A DNA stretch of 64,000 bases from Clitoria ternatea (Eukaryota; Streptophyta; Magnoliopsida; Fabales; Fabaceae), in contig CM075670.1 of assembly GCA_037962975.1 (NCBI GenBank), forward strand, positions 85,439,501-85,503,500, in the 5' to 3' direction. Position numbers and translations under genes: made by a program. The notes under the pieces are model-generated. The model was given only the letters and a program-made list of their open reading frames with translations, was not told the DNA's origin and did no database searches. Shown in pieces: positions 22,637 through 33,155 of this stretch (position 1 is the stretch's first letter; every line of letters begins with the position of its first letter).

Positions 22637-24003
22637 ACTGCATTTAGAGATGTACAACAAAGGTATTATAATTTTGATAAATAAAAAATCAACTAATATA
22701 TTTGATATCATTTTTTATTTTCTTAAGTTTAACTTAAACATAACATTATTAATATACATTAAAAATGCATTAAAAAATACTTAACAAATATACTACTTAG
22801 CTATTACTTCAGTTAAAACTAAACTCCATATTTTTAAACTTAATCAATTAATTATAAATTCAATAGTAATGTTTTAAAAGGTTAAACCATGTATATCACC
22901 TAAAATCTAAACAACTAACTCATCAATGCCTTTTTAAAATTTACTAATCCTATAAATTTTAATCACCAAAATTTAACTTAACAAATATAGAATATTTAAG
23001 ATTAATTATATTTGACTTTTCATTCTCGAATCATATTTTAAATTCAAAACAAATCAATGTTCTAATTCTGAAACTTGTTATGATGTAACATACAATCAAT
23101 TATTGAAAAAAAATAACTTAACAAATATTGAATTTCTAACATTAAATTTTTTATTTTTATTCTTCTATTTTTAAAAAATATTTAATTCTCAATTTTCTAA
23201 TTCTTAAAATTCTTATACATATACATATATTATAATAAAGTATTTTAAAAAATTTAACAAATACAGAATATACTCATAAAATACTATATAATTTTATTTT
23301 CCCTATTTTATTTTAAAATATATGATTATCAAATTTCCAAATCTGTAAATATTTTTATATATTGTGCCATCATTCATTTTTTTTCAAAATAACGAAAGGT
23401 ATTTTTTAACTTATGACATAATTTTTTTCCCTTAATTATATTTATATATTGTGATCTACTTTCAAACATGCGTACAATGTTATATATATAACCCTATCAA
23501 TTATTTTTTAAAAAATACCGTAACAAATATTTAATGAATAACTCATTTTTTTTAATTATATATTTCAATTTTTTTAAAAAATATATAATTTTATGTTTTC
23601 TTATTTTCAAATTAGTATGGTATATTACATAATATTTGGGTTTAGGAAAATTTATTGGGTCTAACAGGCCAAGAAATGATTTTTCCCTACATAACACTGA
23701 TTTTTTAAAATAAAAAATTAACTAATATACATTACATAATTATTACATTTGTTAAAATTAAACTCTTTAAATTTTTATTTTTTATAAGTTGATCCTAACT
23801 TCAATCTCCTTCAACTTAAAATATTATAACAGCATATATCATTTTATTATAGGATGAAAAATTGCCCTTCCTAAATACAAAACAATGATATATTCCTACC
23901 AAAAATATTTTTAACATAATGTACCCTACACTAATAATAACCATTAAAAAATATAATCAACAAACTCATAAACTATGTACAGAAAATATTTTGACGACAT
24001 ACC
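22637..24003 (-). other. AT-rich region, probable 5' UTR intron of the PMD gene
   Basis: About 1.37 kb of very AT-rich DNA with no credible coding. On the minus strand it is bounded by a strong donor (CTTTAG then GTATGT at 24002) and an acceptor (AAATGCAG ending at 22638), one base before the PMD start codon. That fits a 5' UTR intron, inferred from the sites only. Confidence 0.5.
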
Positions 24004-24169
24004 TAAAGGAAGCTTGCAAGGGACCACACTTTTACTCTTCAAACTGCAACTCCTTTAAAAAATTGAAGCTCCTTCACAACCAGATCCAACACAAACACCT
24101 GCAGTGCCAAAAATGGGGTAAGTGTGGGGCTGGACGTGGGCAGGGAGGAGATAAAGACGTTGGTCAAAG
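24004..24169 (-). other. Probable non-coding first exon/leader of the PMD gene
   Basis: GC-richer sequence between the inferred donor and the GTGTCG repeat cluster. On the minus strand it would be the transcribed leader. The transcription start is unknown, and the open frames here are not convincing. Confidence 0.35.
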
Positions 24170-24385
24170 TGGTGTCGAAGAGAAGAAAGGCGACACAGCC
24201 TTCACCACGCGCGAGGACCAATCAGCGTGTGTCGGATTCAGACTATACGACACCACTTTAGATGTGTCCGAAATCCTTCAACCGACACAGCTTACTTTCT
24301 CTGCGTTTCGCCAGGTGTCGTCTCCCTGCTGTGTCGCTGCCACAGTCTCCGACAGATGTGTCGGCTTGATTTTCAACGACACAAT
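24170..24385. repeat. Cluster of GTGTCG / CGACAC motifs, possible transposon subterminal region
   Basis: gtgtcg(g) and its complement cgacac recur about ten times in about 215 bp in mixed orientation (first at 24172, last at about 24377). This resembles a transposase-binding subterminal or promoter region of the MULE/PMD element, but with a different word from the TAGCGACGG cluster. No terminal inverted repeat or target duplication was identified. Confidence 0.6.
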
Positions 24386-27300
24386 TTGGACCCCAGACCG
24401 TGTAATTACTCTTAAAACAGCCCCAGATTTGTAATTATTTTCTCCACTTGCCCCATTTGCAATTATTACCCAAATTTAACTTATTTACTCAAATTCTTAA
24501 GGTTATTATTTATTTCTTTCTAAGTGGTCACAAAAATGGTTGTTAAAAATTTTGTCACTAACGACTTCTTATAACTCCTAACATTCTTTATACTAAAACT
24601 TCACTTGTTTTATTTTCTTTACTTAACTCATAAAATGTTATTTGGGCCTAAGTTATAGAAATCCTTAATAAGGTTCTTTTAAGTAAAATTTTCTATCTAA
24701 AAGAAATTTTCAATTTGTTTATTTAACTTACTATTATATGGTTACACATGTTTTTTTTTTGAAATTATTACCTTATTAAAATTTAATACTTCTTGTTATA
24801 ATTTAGTAAAAGAAAATATTTTAATCGCCCGAACGGTAAATTTTCTCAAAAATACACAATATTCCTAAAACGACTTTCGCAACGTATAAATGGTAATTTG
24901 AATTTCTAACGGCGGGGCTTACCGGGGAAATTAAATTACAAATTAAATAATAACACCGTGAATTAAATTAATTAATACAACCACATTGAACGAAACCGAG
25001 CCCGCTTAAACGTTAAATTTTTCTAAATTTCATTCGTTTTAATACCGGTCACGATAAAAATTTTTTGAGCGCATGAACATCGAATTATGCCGTATAAAAT
25101 TCAAGAAAATACATATTTCTTATAAATGTGATAGTCTTAATCGTCGGTTATGAAAAATTTCATGGTTTAAAGTTTTACCGTTGGATCGCGATGAAACTTG
25201 AAACGGTGGTTCTGGATATTAAAGCGACATTATGGAACAATTTAAAACACAATCAAAGGGGGAAAAGCCTCCCCTTACCATACAGAATAGTTGCTGCCCG
25301 GAGGAAGGAAAACGACAAACTCGTCAAAAATTCGTCCAATGCTCCGAACGTCCACCGATTGCTCTCGGGTCCTTTGGAAACCAACATGTAAAGGCTTTTA
25401 AAGCTTTCACCAATCACGACCAGTAATAGAAAAATAGAATAGCCATGCATTTAATTAAAATAGAAGGAGTTAATTACCGAAGGTTCACCATTTGTTCGAA
25501 ATCCTTCGTCGTTTCATCATCGATCACGCCAATTGTCCTTAATCCTTTAGGAAGCCACACATGCAAGCAAGAGGAACAAGGGCTCACGGTTTTTAGCTTC
25601 TCATACAACAAAGAAACAATTCATAAAAGATGCATGAAAATGGATAAACTTAGAGGAAATGAAGACAAGGATTTTGAGAGCAAGAAGAAAAATTTCCACC
25701 TTATCTTGGCTAAAGATGCTCATGGTTTTGGAGTCCCAAAACAAGGAGGTGAGATTATGTTATCAAGACTCTTGCATGCTAGAGAAATGAAGTTGGATGG
25801 TGGATTTTGAGGTGGTTAGAATAAAGAGGAAATGATTACTGTTTGTGGCTAAATAAAGAAAAGGAAGAAGAAACAAATGACAATGGATGGCATAACATGA
25901 CATGGCTAGCATGATATGGTATATCATAGCATATGATGGCATGGTAACATCATGGAATTAATCATAATTAAAGAAGGGATGCATGGTGGTTTCAAGGGAA
26001 AAATTAGCACATGAGTTATACTTTTGTTCAAAGCTAACAACTTATTAGACAAGTTGTTTTCCTTGTTAAGCCAGGAGTAAATTCTGATGTTGCCACATGA
26101 GGGACCAAGTGGCATGGTGTGGAGGGTGGTGAGAACATGAGGCAAGCTGTGGTGATGCATGGCAGAGGTATTATCTTGAGGCTACATGTGTCCCTTGGGT
26201 GGAGAAGCTTAATTGGCTATAGTTGCATGGGAGCTGATGTGTCTACTTTCATGGGTGTCATCTTATGCAGGCTTTTTGGGCCAAATTTGGAAATAGGCCA
26301 AACACAAAAATTGTAGAACTTCTTGTTATATTTAATTTGGTATATTCCATAAAAAATTCCATTAAGAAATGAGAAAGTTATGGCCTAAATACAAAAGGGG
26401 TGCAAGGCTGTGACGAGATTTTTGTTCCTTATAAAGATTAATTTTCTGGGCCAATTTGGTAGGTATTTGGGCTTTGTGTTCTTCATTAAAGTTGTAGGGA
26501 ATTGAGTTAAGAAAAGTTTTGTGAAAGAATCATTTGATTTCATGGTTATACCAGGGAGATACGTGAAAAATAATAAACATAGTACAAGCTGCCAATAGGA
26601 AAATATGAACTGGTGTGGCATTTAAAATTCTGGAATTTATGGAGTAAGAATTGGCTTTCAAGCCCTTTATAAAGTTTGTATATATTTCTTTCCTCTTTGA
26701 TTTGATATATCATTTGCGATGATCCAAGTTTGGTAGCCCGAGATATACCCGATTTACAACAGGGTGCTCTAGAAGCTTCCCGGATCAGCTAGGGTCTTAG
26801 AAATAAATTCACCATTAATTCCCCTTTGGGAATTTGATTTTGTGCCCTTAATAACAATTGTATAACTCTTTGACATGGATTCATATCAAAAAGAACAAAG
26901 TGATTCAAGCACCGAACGAAGGAGATATGCGAATTTTAATGAAGACTGCTAGCATTGAAACAAAACAGCCAAGGGGTCACAAACATTTATTAAACTATAC
27001 TAATCTAGAAGGATTTGGCCTTTGATGTCTGCATGAAAAATGTAGATAATTTTGTTACGGAGATTGTGACACCAAGTTTATGTAAATCAAAGGTCGTATG
27101 AGAGAGTTATGAATTTTTTCTGAACCATGCACAGGGGAAAATGTCCAAACATTGGAATTTTAAGGCAAACATACTTAATCTTCGATTTTGGGGTTGACAG
27201 AGTAAGAATCAGAGTTCGGGGTTAGAAACAAAGATTGAATATCTTTCCAAAATAAAGATATTGAGACCAAAATCGTTCCATTCTAAGATCGTATGCAAAA

Positions 27301-28085
27301 TTTGGGTCAAAAACACCGAAGGTATTCGGGTCGAGTTTGAAAACAATTTATAAAGAAACTGATTTATGGAAAAGCGAAGGTGATAGAGTCCGAACCAAGT
27401 TTCGACCTCTTCAGGAAAAGTTTCTAAAACGTCGAAACGTGTCATCAGAGATGGACCATGCCACCATCAGATATCTCAAGGTATATGAACGATCAAACGT
27501 ATGAGACATCAAGGGTTCTGATTGGGTCGGTCAGGCTAAGTCAGAGACCCTTGATCCTTTACGAAATGATCCTAACAAGACTACTTTCCTTACTGGATCA
27601 CTAGTCTTGGGTCGAACGGTCAGAGTCTGTCCTCAGGCTGGGTCCCACTATTCAAATCTGAGGAGCCGAGCGATATTTTATTATTAAATATAATTATCAA
27701 ATAAATAAGCAATTTAAAATATATATTTTTTCAAAATAAATTATTATAATTATTCATCTATTAAGTACTATTGACAAGAAATAATTATCAACTAATATAA
27801 TTATAAATTAATTAGTACCCAAAATAATCATCATTAATGTATTATTTTTAATTAAACAGTATTGTTAAACGTTATTTATTATTTTCTTATCTTTGCTTCT
27901 CTCACTCGTTACATTCTCTTGATATTCTTATATTTCATGTTAAGCTCAACTTTTCATTATTTTCCTTATTCTAAACTTCTCAGGGAACAGGCCGAAGCCT
28001 CGAGCTTCTTACCAAAAGCTTAACAGAGTATCCTCAAAGTCCTAAGGGTCAAGTTTCCTATTCTAAAAAATCAAGGCTGTTACAT
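24386..28085. other. Unclassified AT-rich DNA, possibly an old long LTR (minus strand)
   Basis: No gene is supported. Features that recall a long plant Gypsy LTR are TGTAACAGCC when read on the minus strand from 28085, and words such as ccgttggatcgcgatgaaac (25180-25200), which recall drift-prone LTR sequence. A second copy or a clean left end is not in the window, so it may be a solo or truncated LTR. The open frames in 25128-26621 look random. Confidence 0.3.
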
Positions 28086-28315
28086 TCATCCTAGCGATGA
28101 ATATACAAAACAACAAGCTTTTGATATCTCTAAGCCTTGAACCCCAACCTTAAGTAGTACACGCTCTTAATGAGGACTGAAGGCTCAAGGAAAAGTATGT
28201 GTATATAATTAAATATTTTGAAGATTTAGCCTATAGGGAATATTAATCTATCAAGGTTTGTCATATTTAACTAAACTTATTTTAAAGAAAAGAGTATGGC
28301 TAATGAAGTTTTTGA

Positions 28316-28356
<41 letters not shown>

Positions 28357-28389
28357 GGCATTTTATGACCACAAGGATAGTCTTAATGA
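28086..28389. other. Short flank with (TA)n microsatellite
   Basis: No gene is seen. A pure TA dinucleotide run occupies about 28319-28352. The last five bases, aatga (28385-28389), would be the left target duplication of element A; its right copy is outside the window. Confidence 0.6.
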
Positions 28390-28632
28390 TGTATTTGCAT
28401 GTTGATAACAGGTTTTTGATAATGACAAGGGAACAAGCATCACAAGCTCTTCATGAATCAAAAACAAATGAAACAAATTAAAGGTGTCATATAAAATCAA
28501 GAATTAGGAAGAAAACGGTTTCACAAGTTCAAGAAATCAAGAAACCAATAAACCAAGACAAAGGAAAGCAACAATGGATCACAACATATCAATGGAAGAC
28601 CTACAGGCATGGAAAAACATCAAACTACAAAG

Positions 28633-28957
28633 CCTGAATCGATTCAACCACGAATGAATCGATTCACAGCCCTAGAAGTCATCAAAAATAAGAAACAGAA
28701 TGGGTTGAATCGATTCACCATAACCCTAAATCGATTCAAACACCTGGAAGTCACTAAAATTGAAAATAGAATGCTTTGAATCGATTCACCATGACCCTGA
28801 ATCGATTCATTCGAAGCTGGCAACCCAGGAAACCCAAACAGAATACTCTGAATTGATTCAAAACAAAGCTCGAATCGATTCATACGAATCTGGAACTCTA
28901 AATTGCACAAGTTAGAATGCTCTGAATCGATTCAATGAACTACAAATCGATTCAAGA
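28633..28957. promoter_or_regulatory. ATCGAT palindrome array in U3 of element A
   Basis: Ten copies of (t)gaatcgattca or one-base variants, in loosely spaced pairs, ending about 130 bp upstream of the TATA box. The array is repeated in the 3' LTR at 63226-63550. Position and palindromic form suggest a dimeric protein-binding enhancer; the binding factor is unknown. Confidence 0.7.
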
Positions 28958-29084
28958 AGTGGGAAACACCACTAAAAAGATAGATTTAAGTGGGAACCAA
29001 CAACCCAATCTCAGAATACGCAAAGACAAGCTGGAACCACTATCTTGCAACGGCTAGGAGGACTTTGAAGCTGCTACAAGGCTC

Positions 29085-29090
29085 TATAAA
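29085..29090 (+). promoter_or_regulatory. TATA box of element A LTR
   Basis: A clean TATAAA in ggctctataaattgctc, with the LTR's U5-like region downstream. The copy in the 3' LTR is at 63678-63683. Confidence 0.7.
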
Positions 29091-29842
29091 TTGCTCTCCA
29101 ACTTAAGCACAAATACACAATTAGAAGCTATCATTCTTCACTTGTTCTCGTGCTTAGTAAGTCATCTTTCTTGTATATTCTGAGTTTAAATTTGTACATC
29201 CTCTCATCTTGAGAGTTATAATTTGTGTGATCTTTCACTTGTACATCTACTCTATTAAGAGAGTCATTTCCTTGTAAACACTTCATCAAACACAAAGGTT
29301 TTCACTCTAGGATTGAGTGGTCACAAAGGTTGGGGTTCAACCTTTGGGTACTGAGAGTTTGAGAGATTGGGTGGGTTACCCTTTGCTAGTGAGGATTGAG
29401 TTCTTGAGTGTGGGACACTAGGAAGCTGCAATTGCTCATAGCTTGTATCTCTAAACTTCAATAGTAGAAATCCTCTAAGTGGGTTGCTTAGAGGCGAGAC
29501 GTACACCGGTGTTGGTGGAACTCGTTATATTGGTTTGCAAGCTCCTCTCCCTTACTCTTTTACTTTCATATACTACAATTGGTTGATTTATGTTGATTGA
29601 TTGTGAATTGCATACTTGAGCTTGTCTAATTTAATATATTTCAAATACTGCCCATCAAGTGTTTGTTAAATTGCTTCAGCTATATTTATCCTTGTGGTAC
29701 ATTGCATACTATCTTTAACTTGATTTCACTTGCATTTTCTTATAAACTTGGATATAAAAATCAAGTTCAAAGGCATTCCAATCAAAGTTTTAAAACTCAA
29801 TTCACCCCCCCTTTTGAGTATTGAGGCCACTTGAACAACAAG

Positions 29843-29854
29843 TGGTATCAGAGC
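29843..29854 (+). other. Primer binding site of element A
   Basis: tggtatcagagc, the usual initiator-Met tRNA complement, two bases after the LTR end. Confidence 0.93.
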
Positions 29855-29896
29855 TTGACTCTTGGTAGATCAAGCTTAACAGCTTCAAGAGACTAG

Positions 29897-31274
29897 ATGG
29901 CCTCAAGTTCTCATAACCTTTTTCCCGAGGGTGGTGCTATAAACAGACCTCCCGCTTTCAATGGGGAAGGCTATGCGTTTTGGAAAGAAAGAATGAAAAT
30001 CTTCATTCAATCTATTGATTTGAGAGTTTGGAATGCCATTGAAAATGGTCTTTATATACTAATGCATACTATTGATAGTAAAAATGTTGAAAAACCTATG
30101 GATGAATGGACCAGTGATGAAGAAAAGAAAGTACAATATGGTTATAAGGCAAAGAATCTCATCACTATGGCATTAGGTCCAGATGAATTTTTTAGAATAA
30201 TGACTTGTCAATCCACTAAGGAAATATGGGATACTCTACAAGTAACTCACGAAGGTACTAGCGATGTGAAGGACTCCAAGATTAGTACCTTCACAAGTCA
30301 ATATGAAAGTTTTAGAATAAACTTGGGGGAAACCATAGTGGAAATGCAGAAGAGATTTACTCTTATTATTAATCATCTCATTACTCTTGGCAAAGTTTAC
30401 ACTAACAAAGAACTTGTGCATAAAGTTTTAAAAAGTCTTAGCAGGAAATGGCAACCACTTGTCACAGCCATAAAAAAATCTCCAAGCATCAATGAAATGT
30501 CTCTTGCAACACTCTTTGGGAAATTACAAGAGCAAGAGCAAGAACTAAAAGTCTTGAAGCTAGCGGAGGAAGAAGAAAAATCCTCCAAGAAGAAAGGCTT
30601 AGCTCTCAAGGCCACCTCTATACATGAAGAAGAATCATGTAGTGATCTTGATGAAGAAGAAAAATTTGGATTGTTTGTAAAAAGATTCGGAAAGTTCATG
30701 AGAAACAAACGATTCCAAAGGAACTTCAAAACACAAGGTAAGAAATCTACACCTAATGAATCATCTTCCTCACCTAGTTATTTTGAATATGGGAAAGAAG
30801 GACACTTCAAGGCTGATTGCCCAAATCTTAAAAAGAAGGGCAAAGAGAAAAAGGGAAGAAGAAGAGCTTATATTGCGTGGGATGAAAACGAGATAAGCAG
30901 CTCGGATGACTCAGAAAATGAAGAGGCAAACCTTTGCCTCATGACAAATCACCAAGAAGAAGATGATGAGGTAAATCTTCATGACCTTGATAAGGAAGAA
31001 TTACTTAATGCTTTTAATGAATTGTATGAAAAATTCGTGAAAGTCTCTAATAGACTTAAGGTGTCTAGAAAAACTAGTGACACTCTAGAGATGCACCTTA
31101 TGGAAGTGTGTAAAGAGAATGATTATTTAAAAGAAGAACTGGAAAATGTTCAAACATGTTCTAAGAGTAAACCTTGTGATTTTGCTAAGAAATGCATTGA
31201 TCTAGAAAATAAAGTCCTAGATCTAAACAAAACTTTAGAAAGGTTTACAAATGGTAGAGATAATTTGAATGTAC
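29897..31274 (+). pseudogene. Element A gag, N-terminal part
   Basis: Starts at ATG 29897 (MASSSHNLFPEGG), 42 bp after the PBS. The Copia Gag core is clear (NRPPAFNGEGYAFWKERMK, ESTKEIWDTL-like block, KSLSRKWQPLVTAI). It is followed by K/E-rich linkers and a leucine/lysine-rich coiled-coil-like segment (residues about 370-455). The zinc knuckle at residues 295-308 reads YFEYGKEGHFKADC: both leading Cys are Tyr (TAT codons at 30779-30781 and 30788-30790), so zinc binding is probably lost here. The frame runs into element B at 31275; the residues read beyond that belong to B's LTR. The C-terminal part resumes at 39577. Confidence 0.93.
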
Positions 31275-33141
31275 TGTTAGCCAAGGCCTCAACGCTCAAG
31301 AGGGGGGGTGAATTGAGTGTTTCAAACTTTCACGCGGAATCCCCTTGGAAATGGTTAGTAGTAAATGATGCAATGATGAAGAGACAACAACTTTTATGCA
31401 CATATCACACTATGACACACTTAATGTGCAATGACAATATTTAGCTATAAGTGTGATAAACAAGGTAAGTTATTGGTTTAAACAATTTATCAAACAGTTG
31501 GAGTGCACAGATTTATTTGTCAATAATGTGATGTTTCCTATAAAGATTCAACTCATTCAAGTTATCAAACACCTTGTGAATGTGAGAAGTAATAACAATC
31601 AAGTAAGTATCACACAAGACTTAATAGGAAACAATGTATTAGATATTTGGTAAGTTATAGTAATTTCCAGTTTTGAAGAACTTCACCAAATATTGATTCA
31701 AGCAAATTATCAAACACTTGGCATGCAGAGTTAGTTTTCTACTTGAACAACAACTTTGATTCACACATTCAGCTCAAGCATTTCAACAAACAGTTTATAT
31801 GCACAGTTGTATAAAGAGTTCAAGGTAGAGAGAAATGCAAACCAAATTTAACGAGTTCCACCAACCCGGTGTACGTCTCGCCTTCAAGCAACCCACTTGA
31901 AGGATTCCACTATTGAAGATTTGAGATACAAGCTTTGAGCAATTGCAGCTTCCTAGTGTCCCACACTCAAGAACTCAATCCTCACAAGCAAAGGGCAACC
32001 CACCCAATCTCACAATCTCTCAATAACCCAAAGGTTGAACCCCAACCTGTGTGACCACTCAACCTAGAGTGAAAAACCTTGGTGTTTTGGTGTTTGGTTT
32101 ACAAGCAATTAACTCTCTCAATAGAGTAGATACACAAATGAAAGCTCTCACCAATTCTAACTCTCAACAAGAGAGGATAAGCAAATTGAAACTCACAATC
32201 TAACAACTCTTAAGCAATATGCAAGTTTAGAAACAAGAGTTGCAGAATATACAAGAGAAGGTAAATCAAAAGACCTCTAGAGGAAGAATGTTGATTGCCT
32301 TGTGTTGTGCCTTGGTCTCTATTCTTGTGTGTACTCTCTTGCTTGAATCCATGCTTCATTTATAGCCATTTTTAGGGTTTCCAGCCGTTGCACATTGTCT
32401 CCAACGGATACCTTAGCATGGGCATAAAGTGGGAGTGAAGAAATGAGCTGGAGTTCCACTTAAAAGCATTTTCCCACGTTCTGACACTATGGTAATCGAT
32501 TAGACTTCGAGCTGTAATCGATTAGCTTTTGAAATCTTCAGTATTATGCAGCAGGTAATCGATTAGAATTTCTACTGTAATCGATTAGCTATGAAACAAA
32601 ACCATTCTAATCGATTATTCCTTGCCTTGTAATCGATTATGATTGATACCTGATGCTCTTACTTTGTGTCTCGCAGCATGGTAATCGATTAGGACTTCAT
32701 GTAATCGATTAGGGACAAAACAGAACCTATGTAATCGATTGTCCTTCTTATTGTAATCGATTGTACCATAAACAGAGTTATGGTAATCGATTATTCCATT
32801 GTGGTAATCGATTAGTACATGTACCTGATACAATTCTTCAAGGTTTTTGATATGTTCTTGATATGTATTGACCCATGGCTTATTCCTTTGATCCTCATGC
32901 TTGTTTCCTTGATTCTTCTTCAACTTATGAGCTTGTTCTTCATGATTTAGTTTATGTCATCAACCTTGTCTTCCATAGCTCATGTTTCTTTAACTCTTTG
33001 TGAGGCATCTTCAGCTCTTTATTCTTGGCCATTGTCTTTGTGCTTGAACCTTCTTGTTTCTGAACCTTTGCCATTCCATCATCATCATGAATACTTTGTC
33101 ATTCATCAAAACTACTTTGCATACTTACATATGCAACTTCA
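31275..33141 (-). repeat. 3' LTR of element B
   Basis: Direct repeat of 37710-39576. The U3 side (high coordinates) has the TAATCGATTA array at 32491-32816 and a minus-strand TATAAA at 32359-32364. The U5 side starts tgttagccaaggcc on the plus strand. The segment 31848-32066 is the complement-oriented homologue of element A 29305-29525. Confidence 0.95.
32491..32816. promoter_or_regulatory. ATCGAT palindrome array in U3 of element B
   Basis: Twelve copies of (g)taatcgatta or one-base variants, ending about 130 bp upstream of the minus-strand TATA box. The array is repeated in the other LTR at 38926-39251. The core is the same as in elements A and C but with TAAT/ATTA flanks. Confidence 0.7.
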
Positions 33142-33155
33142 TTCTCCCCCTTTTT
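33142..33155 (-). other. Polypurine tract of element B
   Basis: AAAAAGGGGGAGAA on the minus strand, abutting the 3' LTR. It is the same purine core as the PPT of element A. Confidence 0.88.

Larger units (their letters stand above)
28390..29840 (+). repeat. 5' LTR of element A
   Basis: Starts tgtatttgca and ends acaaca, directly before the PBS. U3 holds an ATCGAT palindrome array (28633-28957); TATAAA is at 29085-29090. The R/U5 part (about 29300-29840) is clearly homologous to the LTR of element B read in the opposite orientation. Confidence 0.95.

Noticed and set aside
23919..24434. 171-codon open frame at the GTGTCG cluster
   Set aside because: It has no recognisable domain, lies antisense to the inferred PMD leader and its C-terminal half is the repeat cluster.
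25128..25810. Several open frames of 64-121 codons
   Set aside because: They overlap in different frames with no motif or consistent coding signal; at most they are LTR or intergenic chance frames.
28319..28352. TA dinucleotide run considered as an origin or regulatory element
   Set aside because: It is a plain microsatellite in AT-rich DNA with no associated signal.
31275..31653. Extension of element A gag into 31444 and a 66-codon frame at 31453 repeated at 37888
   Set aside because: From 31275 the DNA is the LTR of element B; the repeat at 37888 is simply the other LTR.
32491..32816. CRISPR-like pattern of short palindromic repeats with spacers
   Set aside because: The repeats are only about 10-12 bp, spacing is irregular, the host is a plant, and the array is a part of an LTR duplicated in both LTRs of each element.
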